64,000 nt of DNA from an uncultured Ruminococcus sp. (GTDB lineage Bacteria; Bacillota; Clostridia; Oscillospirales; Ruminococcaceae). Within the stretch, counting starts at the first letter, position 1. Each line of letters starts with the position of its first letter. Shown here in pieces: positions 7,038-15,812 of this stretch. The stretch is taken from positions 1 through 64,000 of the forward strand of contig CAMZZN010000008.1 of assembly GCA_947345935.1 (NCBI GenBank), in the 5' to 3' direction. A program made the translations under genes and the position numbers. The notes under the pieces are model-generated. The model saw nothing but the letters and a program-made list of their open reading frames with translations. It was not told the DNA's origin and ran no database searches.

Positions 7038-7644
7038 CGACGATAAGATAGTTGCGGTTTCTTTGAAAACCATTCTTGATGCATCAGGAGGGATCGAAGT
7101 CATTGCGCTGGGCAGCAGCGGAGAAGAAGCGGTGGAGCTTTATCGTTTGCATCGTCCCGACATTATGCTTATGGATATAAGAATGAACGGCATGACCGGT
7201 CTTGAAGCAGGTGAAAAAATACTTAAAGACGATCCGGATGCACGTATTTTGTATCTGACAACGTTCGTAGATGACGAATATATAGGAAAAGCTCTGGAGA
7301 TCGGAGCAAAAGGCTATATTCTGAAACAAGACTTTGAGGGAATAGCTCCTGCGCTGGAAACTGTTCTTGGAGGTCAGACTGTTTTTGGAAAAGCTGTCGT
7401 AAGCCGCATGAATCAGTATATGAACAGAAACAGCCGCAATTTTAATTATTCCGGTTATGATCTGAGTGAAAAGGAAACGCATATCATAAGCCTGGTGGCA
7501 GAGGGAATGAGCAATAAGGAGATAGCTTCCGTTCTTTATCTCAGCGAAGGCACTGTACGTAACTATCTGAGCACGATACTTGAAAAGCTTGATCTGCGGG
7601 ACAGAACTCAGCTTGCTGTTTTCTATTATAAGAATCTGTTGTAA
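7018..7644 (+). CDS. NarL/LuxR-family response regulator
   Basis: A 208-residue DNA-binding regulator. The receiver domain starts MKIAVVDDDKIVAVSLKTIL, with the phosphoacceptor Asp in PDIMLMDIRMNGM and the Thr/Lys switch residues in LYLTTFVDDEYI and GYILKQDF. The C-terminal LuxR-type helix-turn-helix is LSEKETHIISLVAEGMSNKE followed by IASVLYLSEGTVRNYLS. The start at ATG 7018 has GAAAGGAAAG upstream and overlaps the kinase gene by 20 bases, indicating translational coupling. The likely target is the operon's own promoter or the ABC genes that follow. Confidence 0.94.
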   Translation: MKIAVVDDDKIVAVSLKTILDASGGIEVIALGSSGEEAVELYRLHRPDIMLMDIRMNGMTGLEAGEKILKDDPDARILYLTTFVDDEYIGKALEIGAKGYILKQDFEGIAPALETVLGGQTVFGKAVVSRMNQYMNRNSRNFNYSGYDLSEKETHIISLVAEGMSNKEIASVLYLSEGTVRNYLSTILEKLDLRDRTQLAVFYYKNLL

Positions 7645-7655
7645 GGAGAATTAAT

Positions 7656-8174
7656 ATGAACAATTACGAAACGTTATCTTCTCTGACCAAGGATGAACTT
7701 ATCGATCTGATCGATATATATTCAAAAAACTGGCTCGCCATGGACGGCGTATGGTTTCAGTCTGTTGAAAAAAAGCTGGGCATGGATGAAGCTATGTATC
7801 ATGACGCCGAAGCATGGCGGAGGTTCACGGTTATTGAAGCAAGAAGGATAAAGGAATTTCTGAAACTTGGCGATAATTCTGGCATTGACGGACTTGCAAA
7901 GGCTCTTCGCCTTAGATTTTATGCAAATATCAACGAGGACAGTATCGTTATCAGTGATAACAGCCTGATCTACAGAGCTTTAGACTGCCGTGTACAGACT
8001 GCGAGAAAAAGAAAGGGAATGCCTCTGCATCCATGTAAATCTGTAGGAATTGTCGAGTACAGCGGATTTGCAAAGGTCATAGACAGCCGCTTTGAGTGTG
8101 AGTGCCTTAGCTGCTATCCTGATATTACAGACGATTCCTGCTGCTGCATCTGGAAATTTACACTGCATATATAA
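7656..8174 (+). CDS. Cys-rich protein, DUF6125-like
   Basis: A 172-residue soluble protein with a clear ribosome binding site (AAGGAG) 12 bases after the response regulator. Its N-terminal part is helical and charged (LTKDELIDLIDIYSKNWLAM). The last 30 residues are strikingly Cys-rich: FECECLSCYPDITDDSCCCI, which resembles a metal- or cluster-binding end. I associate it with the DUF6125 family, proteins of unknown function related in sequence to 2-aminothiazoline-4-carboxylate hydrolase-like and 4-vinyl-reductase-like domains; this is recollection, not a search. Its place between a two-component system and the ABC genes suggests a link to the same response. Confidence 0.6.
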   Translation: MNNYETLSSLTKDELIDLIDIYSKNWLAMDGVWFQSVEKKLGMDEAMYHDAEAWRRFTVIEARRIKEFLKLGDNSGIDGLAKALRLRFYANINEDSIVISDNSLIYRALDCRVQTARKRKGMPLHPCKSVGIVEYSGFAKVIDSRFECECLSCYPDITDDSCCCIWKFTLHI

Positions 8175-8199
8175 GGACAAAGATACGGAAAGGAATCAA

Positions 8200-8904
8200 A
8201 TGAGCGCATATATTGAATTTAAAAATGTCCGGAAAATATATAAGACAGGCGAAATCGAGATCGCTGCCCTCAGCGGCGCTGATTTCGAGGTTGGAAAGGG
8301 AGAATTCTGCGTAATAGTCGGTGCGTCCGGAGCAGGCAAGACTACAATACTTAATATTCTGGGAGGAATGGATACTCTTACATCAGGCAGCGTCTGTCTT
8401 GACGGAGTAACGATTTCCGGAATGAGCAAAAGGCAGCTTACGGCATATCGCCGTTATGATGTAGGTTTTGTTTTCCAGTTCTATAATCTTGTTCAGAATC
8501 TTACCGCTATTGAAAATGTTGAGCTTGCGGCTCAGATCTGCCGTAATCCTCTTAATGCGGCAGACGTACTTGAAAAGGTGGGTCTTGGTGACAGAATGAA
8601 GAATTTCCCAGCACAGCTTTCCGGCGGAGAGCAGCAGCGTGTTGCTATTGCCCGTGCTCTTGCCAAGAATCCAAAGCTGCTCCTCTGCGACGAACCTACA
8701 GGTGCGTTGGATTACAACACCGGAAAATCAATTCTGAAACTTCTTCAGGATACCTGCCGCAGTACGGGAATGACAGTAGTAGTTATTACTCACAACCAGG
8801 CTATTTCGGCTATGGCAGACAGGATAATTACTGTAAAAAACGGCGCTGTTGCAGATATGAAAATAAACGGCTGCATTAAAGACGTCGATGAGATCGAGTG
8901 GTGA
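8200..8904 (+). CDS. ABC transporter ATP-binding protein (MacB/LolD type)
   Basis: A 234-residue ATPase that powers the FtsX-type permease encoded next. Walker A is [11 protein letters not shown], the Q-loop [14 protein letters not shown], the signature [15 protein letters not shown], Walker [12 protein letters not shown] with the D-loop following, and the switch His lies in VVVITHNQ. I use ATG 8200 (GGAAAGGA upstream); a longer frame from 8092 lies inside the previous gene. Proteins of this class work as mechanotransmission or export ATPases for peptides, lipoproteins or antibiotics. The stop overlaps the start of the permease, so the two are made together. Confidence 0.94.
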   Translation: MSAYIEFKNVRKIYKTGEIEIAALSGADFEVGKGEFCVIVGASGAGKTTILNILGGMDTLTSGSVCLDGVTISGMSKRQLTAYRRYDVGFVFQFYNLVQNLTAIENVELAAQICRNPLNAADVLEKVGLGDRMKNFPAQLSGGEQQRVAIARALAKNPKLLLCDEPTGALDYNTGKSILKLLQDTCRSTGMTVVVITHNQAISAMADRIITVKNGAVADMKINGCIKDVDEIEW

Positions 8905-11360
8905 CGGCTATGAGATCTGTTATGAAAAAAGCGGCAGTACGTGAAATAAAGAACAGTTTCGGACGATATTTTGCTATACTCGCTATTATAGCCCTGGGCG
9001 TCGGATTTTTTTCTGGAGTCCGCATCACAACTCCAGCAATGCTGAATACTATAAACAGTTTTATGGACGAGCACCAGTTTTACGATTATCGTTTGCTTTC
9101 ATCTACAGGCTGGAGTTCCGGGGATGCTGAAAAATTTTCAGAATTGGAAGATGTAAGAGCTGCCGAAGCGTCCTATAGTATTGATGCAATATACAATTAT
9201 AAAGGCGGCAGGGAAAATGTGCTGAAAACCTATTCTGTTACAAATGAAGTCAATACTCTTGAGGTCGTCAGCGGAAGATTGCCGCAGTCGCCGGACGAAT
9301 GCGTTATTGACGCAGAAATGAACAAGGTTCCGCCGCTTGGGAGCGATATCACACTTTCATTATTAAACGATGAAGAAACAATGAACTCCCTTGCGAATAA
9401 GTCCTTCAAAGTTGTCGGAACAGTGCGTTCGCCGCTCTTTATTAATATTGAACGTGGAACGACTTCTATCGGAAACGGAACAGTCTCCGGATTTGTTTAT
9501 ATGCTCCCGGAGGCGTTTCACATGAACCGTTATTCAGATATATATATACGATTTGACCACGATTACAGCATATATTCCGACGAGTATAAAGACTTTATGA
9601 AAAGCCGCAAAGACAGTTTGGAGAAATATACGGCAGAACAGGCACAGACAAGCAGTGACGCTCTGGCAGCTGAAATGGGACTTCCCGGTGCGGATGTTCC
9701 GACATCTTTTGTTCTTGACAGAAATTACAATATCGGATATTCATGCTTTGAGAGCGATTCAGAGATCGTTGAACAGGTAGCCAGGATCTTTCCGCTGTTT
9801 TTCATACTTGTAGCTGCGCTTGTCTGCATGACTACCATGAGCCGGATGATAGAAGAACAGCGCACACAGATAGGAGTTTTTAAGGCGATAGGCTATTCTG
9901 ACAGAGCTATAACCGGACGATATCTTTTCTATTCCGGAAGCGCTGCGCTTATAGGATGCGTTATCGGATATACAGCCGGTATTTTTCTGTTCCCCGGAGT
10001 TATATGGATGACGTATAAACTGCTGTATATATCCATACCGATGAAATTCGTCTTTGACCCCGTGCTTGCGGCCGGAGCAGTCGGAGCTTCTATGCTGTGT
10101 TCTATGGGAGTTACATGGCTTTCATGCCGCCGTGAGCTTACCGGCACAAGCGCTTCTCTCATGCGTCCCAGATCGCCTAAGGCGGGAAAAAGAGTTCTTC
10201 TGGAACGTATTCCGTTTATATGGAATCATATGAAATTCCTTCATAAAGTATCGGTAAGAAATATTTTTCGATATAAAAAGCGTTTCCTGATGATGATTCT
10301 CGGCATAAGCGGCTGTACCGCACTGCTCCTGACAGGTTTCGGTCTGAAAGATTCTGTTTCACGATTTGCCGATATGCAGTATGGCGACATTATTACTGCC
10401 GATGCACAGGCGGCATTTAATGCAAACGATGACGGAAGCGTTCCTGATAAGATAACAGACAAGCTTGACAGCAGTACAAGTGGATATGTATTTATCCACA
10501 GTTCAAACTGGGATCTTCTCTATGGTAACAGGGTAAAGAGCGTTTCTCTTATTGTTCCTGAAAGCTTTGAGAAAATGCAGCAGTTCATGAATTTCAAGAA
10601 TCTTGACGGCGGTTCGACGAAGATGCCGGGAATCAACGAAGCAATTGTCAGCAACAGTATTCAGGATCGTTACGGAGCGGAAATCGGCGATACAATAACC
10701 CTACGTGACGAATCTATGCACGAGATAAATGTGAAGATCGTCGGAGTTTTTGAAAATCATGTTTACAATTATGTTTTCGTTGCTCCCGAAACGATTGAGT
10801 CCCAGTTGTCATCTGCTGTTGTATATAACGGCGCATATCTCGATTTCATAGATGACGGCGAACAAAATTACTTCACCTCTCTGTCCAGGGCGCCGGGTAT
10901 AACATCGGTGCTGCTTTTTGAAGATCTGAAAACACGTATGGCAAATATGATGAGCAGTCTGAATTATATAGTATTGCTGATAATTATCAGCGCTGCCGGT
11001 CTTGCATTTATCGTCATATATAATCTTACGAATATCAATATCACCGAAAGACTTCGTGAAATAGCTACCATTAAAGTGCTCGGCTTCTTTCGTCGGGAAA
11101 CGTCGGCATATGTTCTGCGTGAGAATCTTACTCTTACGGCGCTTGGAACGGCTGTTGGTCTCGGACTGGGAGTTCTGCTTCACAAGTTCGTCATGGCGCA
11201 GATAGTTGTGGATCTTGTTTCATTCCGTACTGAGATCCGTCCGCTGAGCTTTGTACTCAGCGCATTGCTTACCTTCGTATTCAATTTTATTGTAAATCTT
11301 TTCATGGAGATAAAGCTTGAGAAAATAAATATGGCTGAATCTCTTAAATCGGTTGATTAA
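8898..11360 (+). CDS. FtsX-family ABC transporter permease
   Basis: An 820-residue permease with two FtsX modules. The first helix follows the start (YFAILAIIALGVGFFSGVRI); a large extracytoplasmic domain covers about 50-290. Helices near 295-315, 350-370 and 390-410 end the first half. The second half begins near FLMMILGISGCTALLLTGFG, has its own external domain (about 490-690) and ends with three helices. The motif LREIATIKVLGFFRRE is the usual cytoplasmic coupling region. The start is GTG 8898, overlapping the ATPase stop; ATG 8910 is a possible alternative. Large FtsX permeases next to a histidine kinase/response regulator pair often confer resistance to cell-envelope antimicrobials. That role is inference here. 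Confidence 0.9.
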   Translation: MVTAMRSVMKKAAVREIKNSFGRYFAILAIIALGVGFFSGVRITTPAMLNTINSFMDEHQFYDYRLLSSTGWSSGDAEKFSELEDVRAAEASYSIDAIYNYKGGRENVLKTYSVTNEVNTLEVVSGRLPQSPDECVIDAEMNKVPPLGSDITLSLLNDEETMNSLANKSFKVVGTVRSPLFINIERGTTSIGNGTVSGFVYMLPEAFHMNRYSDIYIRFDHDYSIYSDEYKDFMKSRKDSLEKYTAEQAQTSSDALAAEMGLPGADVPTSFVLDRNYNIGYSCFESDSEIVEQVARIFPLFFILVAALVCMTTMSRMIEEQRTQIGVFKAIGYSDRAITGRYLFYSGSAALIGCVIGYTAGIFLFPGVIWMTYKLLYISIPMKFVFDPVLAAGAVGASMLCSMGVTWLSCRRELTGTSASLMRPRSPKAGKRVLLERIPFIWNHMKFLHKVSVRNIFRYKKRFLMMILGISGCTALLLTGFGLKDSVSRFADMQYGDIITADAQAAFNANDDGSVPDKITDKLDSSTSGYVFIHSSNWDLLYGNRVKSVSLIVPESFEKMQQFMNFKNLDGGSTKMPGINEAIVSNSIQDRYGAEIGDTITLRDESMHEINVKIVGVFENHVYNYVFVAPETIESQLSSAVVYNGAYLDFIDDGEQNYFTSLSRAPGITSVLLFEDLKTRMANMMSSLNYIVLLIIISAAGLAFIVIYNLTNINITERLREIATIKVLGFFRRETSAYVLRENLTLTALGTAVGLGLGVLLHKFVMAQIVVDLVSFRTEIRPLSFVLSALLTFVFNFIVNLFMEIKLEKINMAESLKSVD

Positions 11361-11383
11361 AGAAGATCACGCACATAAATTAC

Positions 11384-11428
11384 AAATAAGGCAATGCCGC
11401 AAGATTTTTTGGCGGTGTTGCCTTATTT
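11384..11428 (+). terminator. Terminator hairpin resembling family B repeat ends
   Basis: AAATAAGGCAATGCCGC (11384-11400) pairs with GCGGTGTTGCCTTATTT (11412-11428) through 15 Watson-Crick and 2 G-U pairs; loop 11 bases. The arms are almost the same as the ends of the family B element (15813-15992). It follows the ABC operon, so it probably acts as a terminator. The tail (ACTTTG) is only weakly T-rich. Confidence 0.65.
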
Positions 11429-11518
11429 ACTTTGAACGACTTTGCATTGCAGGGTCTATTTTTTTGTCATAATGGATGAGTTGTATGAATATGATTAAGT
11501 GGAAAGGGGAGAACAGCC

Positions 11519-12439
11519 TTGAACGGACGTACAAGCTATGAGATAATATCATCATATGTAACGCCGGATATACGCAGCGCCATGCGCCTTGTGCAGGCAG
11601 AGCGGCGGCGTGATCTAAGCGAGATACGGATACGCAGCGGACGTGCCATATCGTTCGTGTATCCTGGACGAATAATGTTTCTGAAAAAAGACGGCAGACT
11701 GACGGCAGATCATCGTGACTCCGATTGTATCCGTGCCTCGGCAGCTGATATACGTACTATAACAGAAGCTCTTTGCCGATATTCCGTACACAGTTGTCCA
11801 AAAGAACTGCGTGAAGGATTTTTCGTCATAGGCGGAGGTATTCGTGTTGGATTATCCGGAACGGTTTCAGAAACGGATGGAAGGACTATACGTGATTACA
11901 GCGGACTTAATTTCAGAATAGCCAGAGAAGTTACAGGATGTGCAGAGGAACTTTTCAGGAGAACAGACGGAGGCAGCGTGCTTATATGCGGCGGTGTGAA
12001 TTCCGGAAAAACAACGCTTCTTCGTGATCTGTGCAGACTTCTTGGAGACAGCCGCAAGGTAGTGCTCATTGATGAAAGAAACGAGATATCTGCCAGTTCA
12101 GGAGGAACTCCGGGCAGAGACATAGGCGCAATGACTGACGTAATCGTCGGTTCCGGACGTGCGTCGGGGATTATTTCTGCTGTAAGAACTTTGTCTCCGG
12201 ATATGATAATCTGCGACGAGATATCCGATTCCGGTGATGCAGAGGCGATACTTGGAGGTTATGGATGCGGAGTTAATTTTACGGCATCCCTTCATGCTGA
12301 AAGTTATGACGAGATGCTCAGCAGGACAGCAGCCGTTCCTCTGATAGAGGCAGGGGTTTTCGATTATGCCGTCTTTCTTCTGGGCAGCGGATTCCCCTCA
12401 AAGATAAAAGAAATAAGGAGACTTGCAAAATGCTGCTGA
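11519..12439 (+). CDS. spoIIIAA: Stage III sporulation protein AA (SpoIIIAA)
   Basis: A 306-residue secretion-ATPase-like protein. In spore formers it energises the SpoIIIA-SpoIIQ channel between mother cell and forespore. The P-loop is CGGVNSGKTTLLRDL (about 160-175), Walker B-like LIDERNEIS follows, and PDMIICDEISDSGDAEAI matches the AAA-type second acidic motif. I start at TTG 11519, about 8 bases after AAAGGGGAGA. It is the first gene of a spoIIIA operon that keeps the standard order AA to AH. The first 120 residues are typical of the family. No defect is visible. Confidence 0.93.
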   Translation: MNGRTSYEIISSYVTPDIRSAMRLVQAERRRDLSEIRIRSGRAISFVYPGRIMFLKKDGRLTADHRDSDCIRASAADIRTITEALCRYSVHSCPKELREGFFVIGGGIRVGLSGTVSETDGRTIRDYSGLNFRIAREVTGCAEELFRRTDGGSVLICGGVNSGKTTLLRDLCRLLGDSRKVVLIDERNEISASSGGTPGRDIGAMTDVIVGSGRASGIISAVRTLSPDMIICDEISDSGDAEAILGGYGCGVNFTASLHAESYDEMLSRTAAVPLIEAGVFDYAVFLLGSGFPSKIKEIRRLAKCC

Positions 12440-12936
12440 GGTTGATTGCAGCGGTCATGTTCGCTGCTGCCGGAGCTGTTGTCGGATTCTCTAAAGCCGA
12501 GGGACTCAGAACCGATCTTGAACTTTGCCGTGAAACCGGGGAATTGCTGAGAATGTCCGCCATTCTTATACGCTTTCAGGGGCTCGATGTCTACCAGCTG
12601 TCTGCCAAGCTAAAAAATTCTTCAGACTTGCATAAACTTACGTTTCTGAATTCTCTGCCGGAAGACTTTTCAGAAGAGGAAAATTTTCACGATCTATGGA
12701 AAAAAGCCGTTTCAGATCAGGAAAACATTCCTGCGGAAGAGAGGAGCATCTTGTTGAATTTCGGGAAGATCGTTGGTACAAGCGATATTACCGGACAGCT
12801 GACGTCAATTGAGGCTATCGGAGCCGAGCTGTCAGGAGTTGAGAGCAGACGGAGAGAAAATTTTATACGAAAGAGCAGACTTTACCGCAGTACGTGTACG
12901 TTATTCGGTATCATGGCAGGAATCCTCATCATATAA
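12430..12936 (+). CDS. spoIIIAB: Stage III sporulation protein AB (SpoIIIAB)
   Basis: A 168-residue membrane-anchored protein overlapping spoIIIAA by 10 bases. An N-terminal hydrophobic helix (LLRLIAAVMFAAAGAVVGF) is followed by a helical cytoplasmic part resembling the GspF-like fold, and a second hydrophobic segment ends the protein (CTLFGIMAGILII). Positions and sizes match the SpoIIIAB family; sequence conservation in this family is weak, so the call depends partly on its place in the operon. It is the last gene before a 180-bp gap that contains an inverted-repeat element. Confidence 0.88.
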   Translation: MLLRLIAAVMFAAAGAVVGFSKAEGLRTDLELCRETGELLRMSAILIRFQGLDVYQLSAKLKNSSDLHKLTFLNSLPEDFSEEENFHDLWKKAVSDQENIPAEERSILLNFGKIVGTSDITGQLTSIEAIGAELSGVESRRRENFIRKSRLYRSTCTLFGIMAGILII

Positions 12937-12941
12937 GAGAG

Positions 12942-13095
12942 TTGTTCTAAAACCTCTGAAACACCGCTTGACTTGTCTTTTGGTGTCATACTTTGTCAAT
13001 TTATATTAAAATACATATAGTATCCCTGTGTAAAATTGACTTTGCCTGATACAAAAAATCCTGAGTCGTTCGGCGCTTCTGCAGTTTTAGAACAG
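12942..13095. repeat. Inverted-repeat element, family A, inside the spoIIIA operon
   Basis: The ends are TTGTTCTAAAAC (12942-12953) and GTTTTAGAACA (13084-13094), a perfect 10-bp core with imperfect extension inward over roughly 30 bases. The interior shares TTGACTTTGC and AAAAAATCCTG with the element at 45801-45917. There is no coding capacity. It begins 5 bases after the spoIIIAB stop and ends close to the ribosome binding site of spoIIIAC. Size, ends and location suggest a MITE-like element. Confidence 0.7.
12993..13021 (+). promoter_or_regulatory. Possible promoter within the repeat, facing spoIIIAC
   Basis: TTGTCA (12993-12998), 17 bases, TATAGT (13016-13021), inside the family A element. 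It could drive spoIIIAC-AG independently of sporulation control. Match to sigma-A boxes is moderate and the region is A/T-rich. Confidence 0.35.
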
Positions 13096-13116
13096 ATCTA
13101 AGGAAAGGACATAAAA

Positions 13117-13314
13117 ATGGACATTGATCTCATTTTCAAAATAGCGGGAACCGGAATAATCGTAGCAGTTCTTAATCTGGTGCTGAAAAGGGCAGAGCGT
13201 GAAGAACAGGCAATGATGACCACTCTTGCCGGACTTATAGTTGTTCTTGTCGTTATTGTGCAGGAAATAGGAAATCTTTTTGAAACAGTCAAAACGGTGT
13301 TCGGATTATGGTAG
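13117..13314 (+). CDS. spoIIIAC: Stage III sporulation protein AC (SpoIIIAC)
   Basis: A 65-residue membrane protein with two hydrophobic helices (IFKIAGTGIIVAVLNLVL and MTTLAGLIVVLVVIVQEI) joined by the charged turn KRAEREEQA, the normal SpoIIIAC pattern. AAGGAAAGG precedes the ATG. In spore formers it forms part of the membrane complex of the feeding-tube channel with AD. It overlaps spoIIIAD by 7 bases. The repeat upstream separates it from spoIIIAB. Confidence 0.92.
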   Translation: MDIDLIFKIAGTGIIVAVLNLVLKRAEREEQAMMTTLAGLIVVLVVIVQEIGNLFETVKTVFGLW

Positions 13315-13697
13315 GCAGCAGTCTTTCGGTATCGGTTTTCTGTATATGTGCGGCGATATTGGCTGTTCTGCTCCGCCAGTATTGCCGTGAGCAGTCAATG
13401 ATGATAGCTCTGGGAGTATGTTCCGCAGTAATTGCAGGATTTATGCTGTTTATCGAACCCGTGATAACAGAAGTGCAGGAGATCTTTGCCGGTGCAGGTA
13501 TACCGGATAGCTATATGTCTATTATTTTTAAAGCGGCTGCAATATGCTTTATAACTCAGATAACCTGTGAAATCTGTGCTGACAGCGGTGAAGGCGCTAT
13601 AGCGTCGGCAGCGGAACTATGGGGGAGAGGCGCTCTTGTTTTCATGAGTCTTCCCATAATCCGTTCGCTTCTGGAAAAAATAAATGAAATGATTTAG
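13308..13697 (+). CDS. spoIIIAD: Stage III sporulation protein AD (SpoIIIAD)
   Basis: A 129-residue membrane protein with four hydrophobic segments, beginning VGSSLSVSVFCICAAILAVL and including IIFKAAAICFITQITCEICA, the best-conserved part of the family. It is thought to work with AC and AE in the SpoIIIA membrane complex. It overlaps spoIIIAC by 7 bases and is followed 12 bases later by spoIIIAE, so the three are translated together. Confidence 0.92.
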   Translation: MVGSSLSVSVFCICAAILAVLLRQYCREQSMMIALGVCSAVIAGFMLFIEPVITEVQEIFAGAGIPDSYMSIIFKAAAICFITQITCEICADSGEGAIASAAELWGRGALVFMSLPIIRSLLEKINEMI

Positions 13698-13709
13698 GAT
13701 CAGGATAGT

Positions 13710-14804
13710 ATGAAACGTATTTTTGCAATAGCAGTTATCCCATTCATCCTCTTTTTTATGATTATTCCGCTGAACGCCGCCGCAGAGTATGAGACGGAAC
13801 AATCGGAAATAGCCGGCGAACTTGACGATATTCTTTCCGACTATGATATCGGCTGGGGATTCGGCGACATAAGCGGGCTTACATTCGGCGAGATCTGGGA
13901 GAGAATTGCAGATTCTCTTTCGGACAGGCTTCATGCCCCGATGAAGCTTCTCGGAACGCTATTGGCTGTTATCGTATTCACCGCTGTTGTAAAAGGACTT
14001 GGCGACGGCGTTTTCACTGGCGGCAGTAATTCCGGACTATATAATATGGTCTGCGTTCTGACGGCTGTAACGGCAATAACACCGTCATTGTTCATAGTTT
14101 ACGAAAATGCGTTGACGGCTGTTCAGCGAACGGGTGGATTCATGCTTGTTTTTGTTCCGGTGTTTGCAGGGATCACAATTGCCTGCGGAGGAACTCTTTC
14201 CGGCGGTGCGTACAGCATGATGATACTGGGGGCGTCCGAACTATTCACAGCTCTCACAGATAAATATCTTATGCCTGTGCTCGGAGTAACGGCTGTTCTT
14301 GCAGTTTCGGGCAGCGTTTTTCCGAATGTTTCCGTGGATGGAATAGTTAAACTCATAAAAAAGCTCATCACATGGGCAATGACCGTTTCCATGACGCTTT
14401 TCACCGGATTTGCCGCAATGAAGTGTACTCTTGCCGCAAATACTGACGGGGCAGCCGTAAAGACGGCAAAGTACTTAATATCTGGATTTGTTCCTATTGT
14501 CGGCGGAGCGGTTTCCGATGCTTACTCCACAGTAAGAGGCAGCTTTGACGTTATGCGGTCTACCATAGGAACGGCCGGAAATATAGCTGTTCTTCTTTTT
14601 ATTCTTCCGCCGTTTATAGAGATACTGGTTTTCCGGGGGGTGATGTGGATAGGAACGGCTGCTGCGGAACTTTTATCGGCAGATCCGCTTGTCAGACTTA
14701 TGAAAGCTATAGACAGCAGTCTTGCTATAGTTCAGAGCATTCTTATATGTTATTCGGTAATGCTTATCATATGTACCGGCATTCTTATACAGTCATTCGG
14801 ATAA
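13710..14804 (+). CDS. spoIIIAE: Stage III sporulation protein AE (SpoIIIAE)
   Basis: A 364-residue polytopic membrane protein with an N-terminal signal sequence (RIFAIAVIPFILFFMIIPLN, then AAAEY). A short external segment rich in acidic residues follows, then about seven membrane helices, with the family motif NTDGAAVKTAKYLISGFVPI and VGGAVSDAYSTV near the middle. It is the largest membrane part of the SpoIIIA complex. Length is close to the usual about 390 residues. The ribosome binding site is weak (AGGATCAGG), suggesting coupling to spoIIIAD. Confidence 0.93.
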   Translation: MKRIFAIAVIPFILFFMIIPLNAAAEYETEQSEIAGELDDILSDYDIGWGFGDISGLTFGEIWERIADSLSDRLHAPMKLLGTLLAVIVFTAVVKGLGDGVFTGGSNSGLYNMVCVLTAVTAITPSLFIVYENALTAVQRTGGFMLVFVPVFAGITIACGGTLSGGAYSMMILGASELFTALTDKYLMPVLGVTAVLAVSGSVFPNVSVDGIVKLIKKLITWAMTVSMTLFTGFAAMKCTLAANTDGAAVKTAKYLISGFVPIVGGAVSDAYSTVRGSFDVMRSTIGTAGNIAVLLFILPPFIEILVFRGVMWIGTAAAELLSADPLVRLMKAIDSSLAIVQSILICYSVMLIICTGILIQSFG

Positions 14805-14822
14805 AAGCCCGGAGGAGCAGAT

Positions 14823-15284
14823 ATGGAAAGTTTGAAAAATTCTGTCATAGCCGTATGCGCTGTTTCTGCGGCAATATGTATAATAGAAAGTCTTGTTTCC
14901 GGAACACGTCTGAAAAATCAAATGAAGCTCATCCTTAATCTTGTTCTCATAACTGCGGCTGCCGCACCTTTTTTTAAAGGAGGATTTCACATTGATCTGT
15001 CCGGGTCAGGCTCGTTTGGAAGTGCAGATTACGGATATTCGCAGGAGATATACAATGAGGAACTGCGCCGTCAAACTTCGTATAATATTTCAGCGGTGCT
15101 TCTTCAGCAGATACAGGCAGCAGGGATAAGCTGTGAAAAAATTGAAACAGAAGTTAATATTCCGGAGGACGGCAGCATATCTATTACTAAGGTCACCCTT
15201 AAAACGGACAATTTCAAAAAGGCGGCAGAGATCGTCAGGAGCAGTCTTGGCAGCGAAACGGAGGTCGTAAATGAAGATAGCTGA
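14823..15284 (+). CDS. spoIIIAF: Stage III sporulation protein AF (SpoIIIAF)
   Basis: A 153-residue protein with two N-terminal membrane helices (NSVIAVCAVSAAICIIESLV and LILNLVLITAAAAPFF) and a soluble ring-building-motif-like domain of alternating helices and strands (GISCEKIETEVNIPEDGSIS). CGGAGGAG precedes the ATG. In spore formers AF and AG form rings in the intermembrane space. It overlaps spoIIIAG by 14 bases. Confidence 0.9.
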   Translation: MESLKNSVIAVCAVSAAICIIESLVSGTRLKNQMKLILNLVLITAAAAPFFKGGFHIDLSGSGSFGSADYGYSQEIYNEELRRQTSYNISAVLLQQIQAAGISCEKIETEVNIPEDGSISITKVTLKTDNFKKAAEIVRSSLGSETEVVNEDS

Positions 15285-15804
15285 AAAGATAGGAAGCATT
15301 AAAAAGGATAAAAAAACAGTAACGGCAGTAACTATCCTTGGAATGGGAGGACTTCTTCTGATAATGCTTTCCTCATTTCTGCCGGAAAAAAAGCAGAGCG
15401 GCAGGATACAGGAACCTATCAGCAGTTCTGATCTGTCTGATTCCGCAGATTACTGTCATGAAACGGAACAGAAACTGGAAAGTTTTCTGGAGACTATAGA
15501 GGGAGCAGGAAAAGTAAGAGTATATCTTACTGTAGGCACGGATCAGCGGTACGTCTATGCACGTGAGGAAAAATTCAGCCGCTCTGAAAATAAAACGGAG
15601 GAGGAAGAGAAATATGTGATGATCGGAGGAGGAAACGGAAAAAGCGCATTGATTGAAACTGTAGAAGTCCCTGAAATCACGGGAGCTGTTATTGCCTGTA
15701 CAGGCTGTGACAGTCCGGTGGTGACTGAAAGAATCTATAAAGCAGTTTCTGCCGCACTGGGTATCCCTTCGGCAAAGATTTTTGTAACAAAACTGGAGGG
15801 ATAA
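15271..15804 (+). CDS. spoIIIAG: Stage III sporulation protein AG (SpoIIIAG)
   Basis: A 177-residue protein with one N-terminal membrane helix (VTAVTILGMGGLLLIMLSSF) and an external domain. The segment LESFLETIEGAGKVRVYLTV is the characteristic start of the SpoIIIAG ring-forming domain, and the last third (VVTERIYKAVSAALGIPSAK) completes the fold. In Bacillus subtilis it forms a large ring of the intercellular channel. Just after its stop lies a family B inverted-repeat element that separates it from spoIIIAH. Confidence 0.92.
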   Translation: MKIAEKIGSIKKDKKTVTAVTILGMGGLLLIMLSSFLPEKKQSGRIQEPISSSDLSDSADYCHETEQKLESFLETIEGAGKVRVYLTVGTDQRYVYAREEKFSRSENKTEEEEKYVMIGGGNGKSALIETVEVPEITGAVIACTGCDSPVVTERIYKAVSAALGIPSAKIFVTKLEG

Positions 15805-15812
15805 CAAGTTAC

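Noticed and set aside
12809-13009. 66-residue open frame across the end of spoIIIAB
   Set aside because: It overlaps spoIIIAB in another frame and ends in the repeat element; no start signals.
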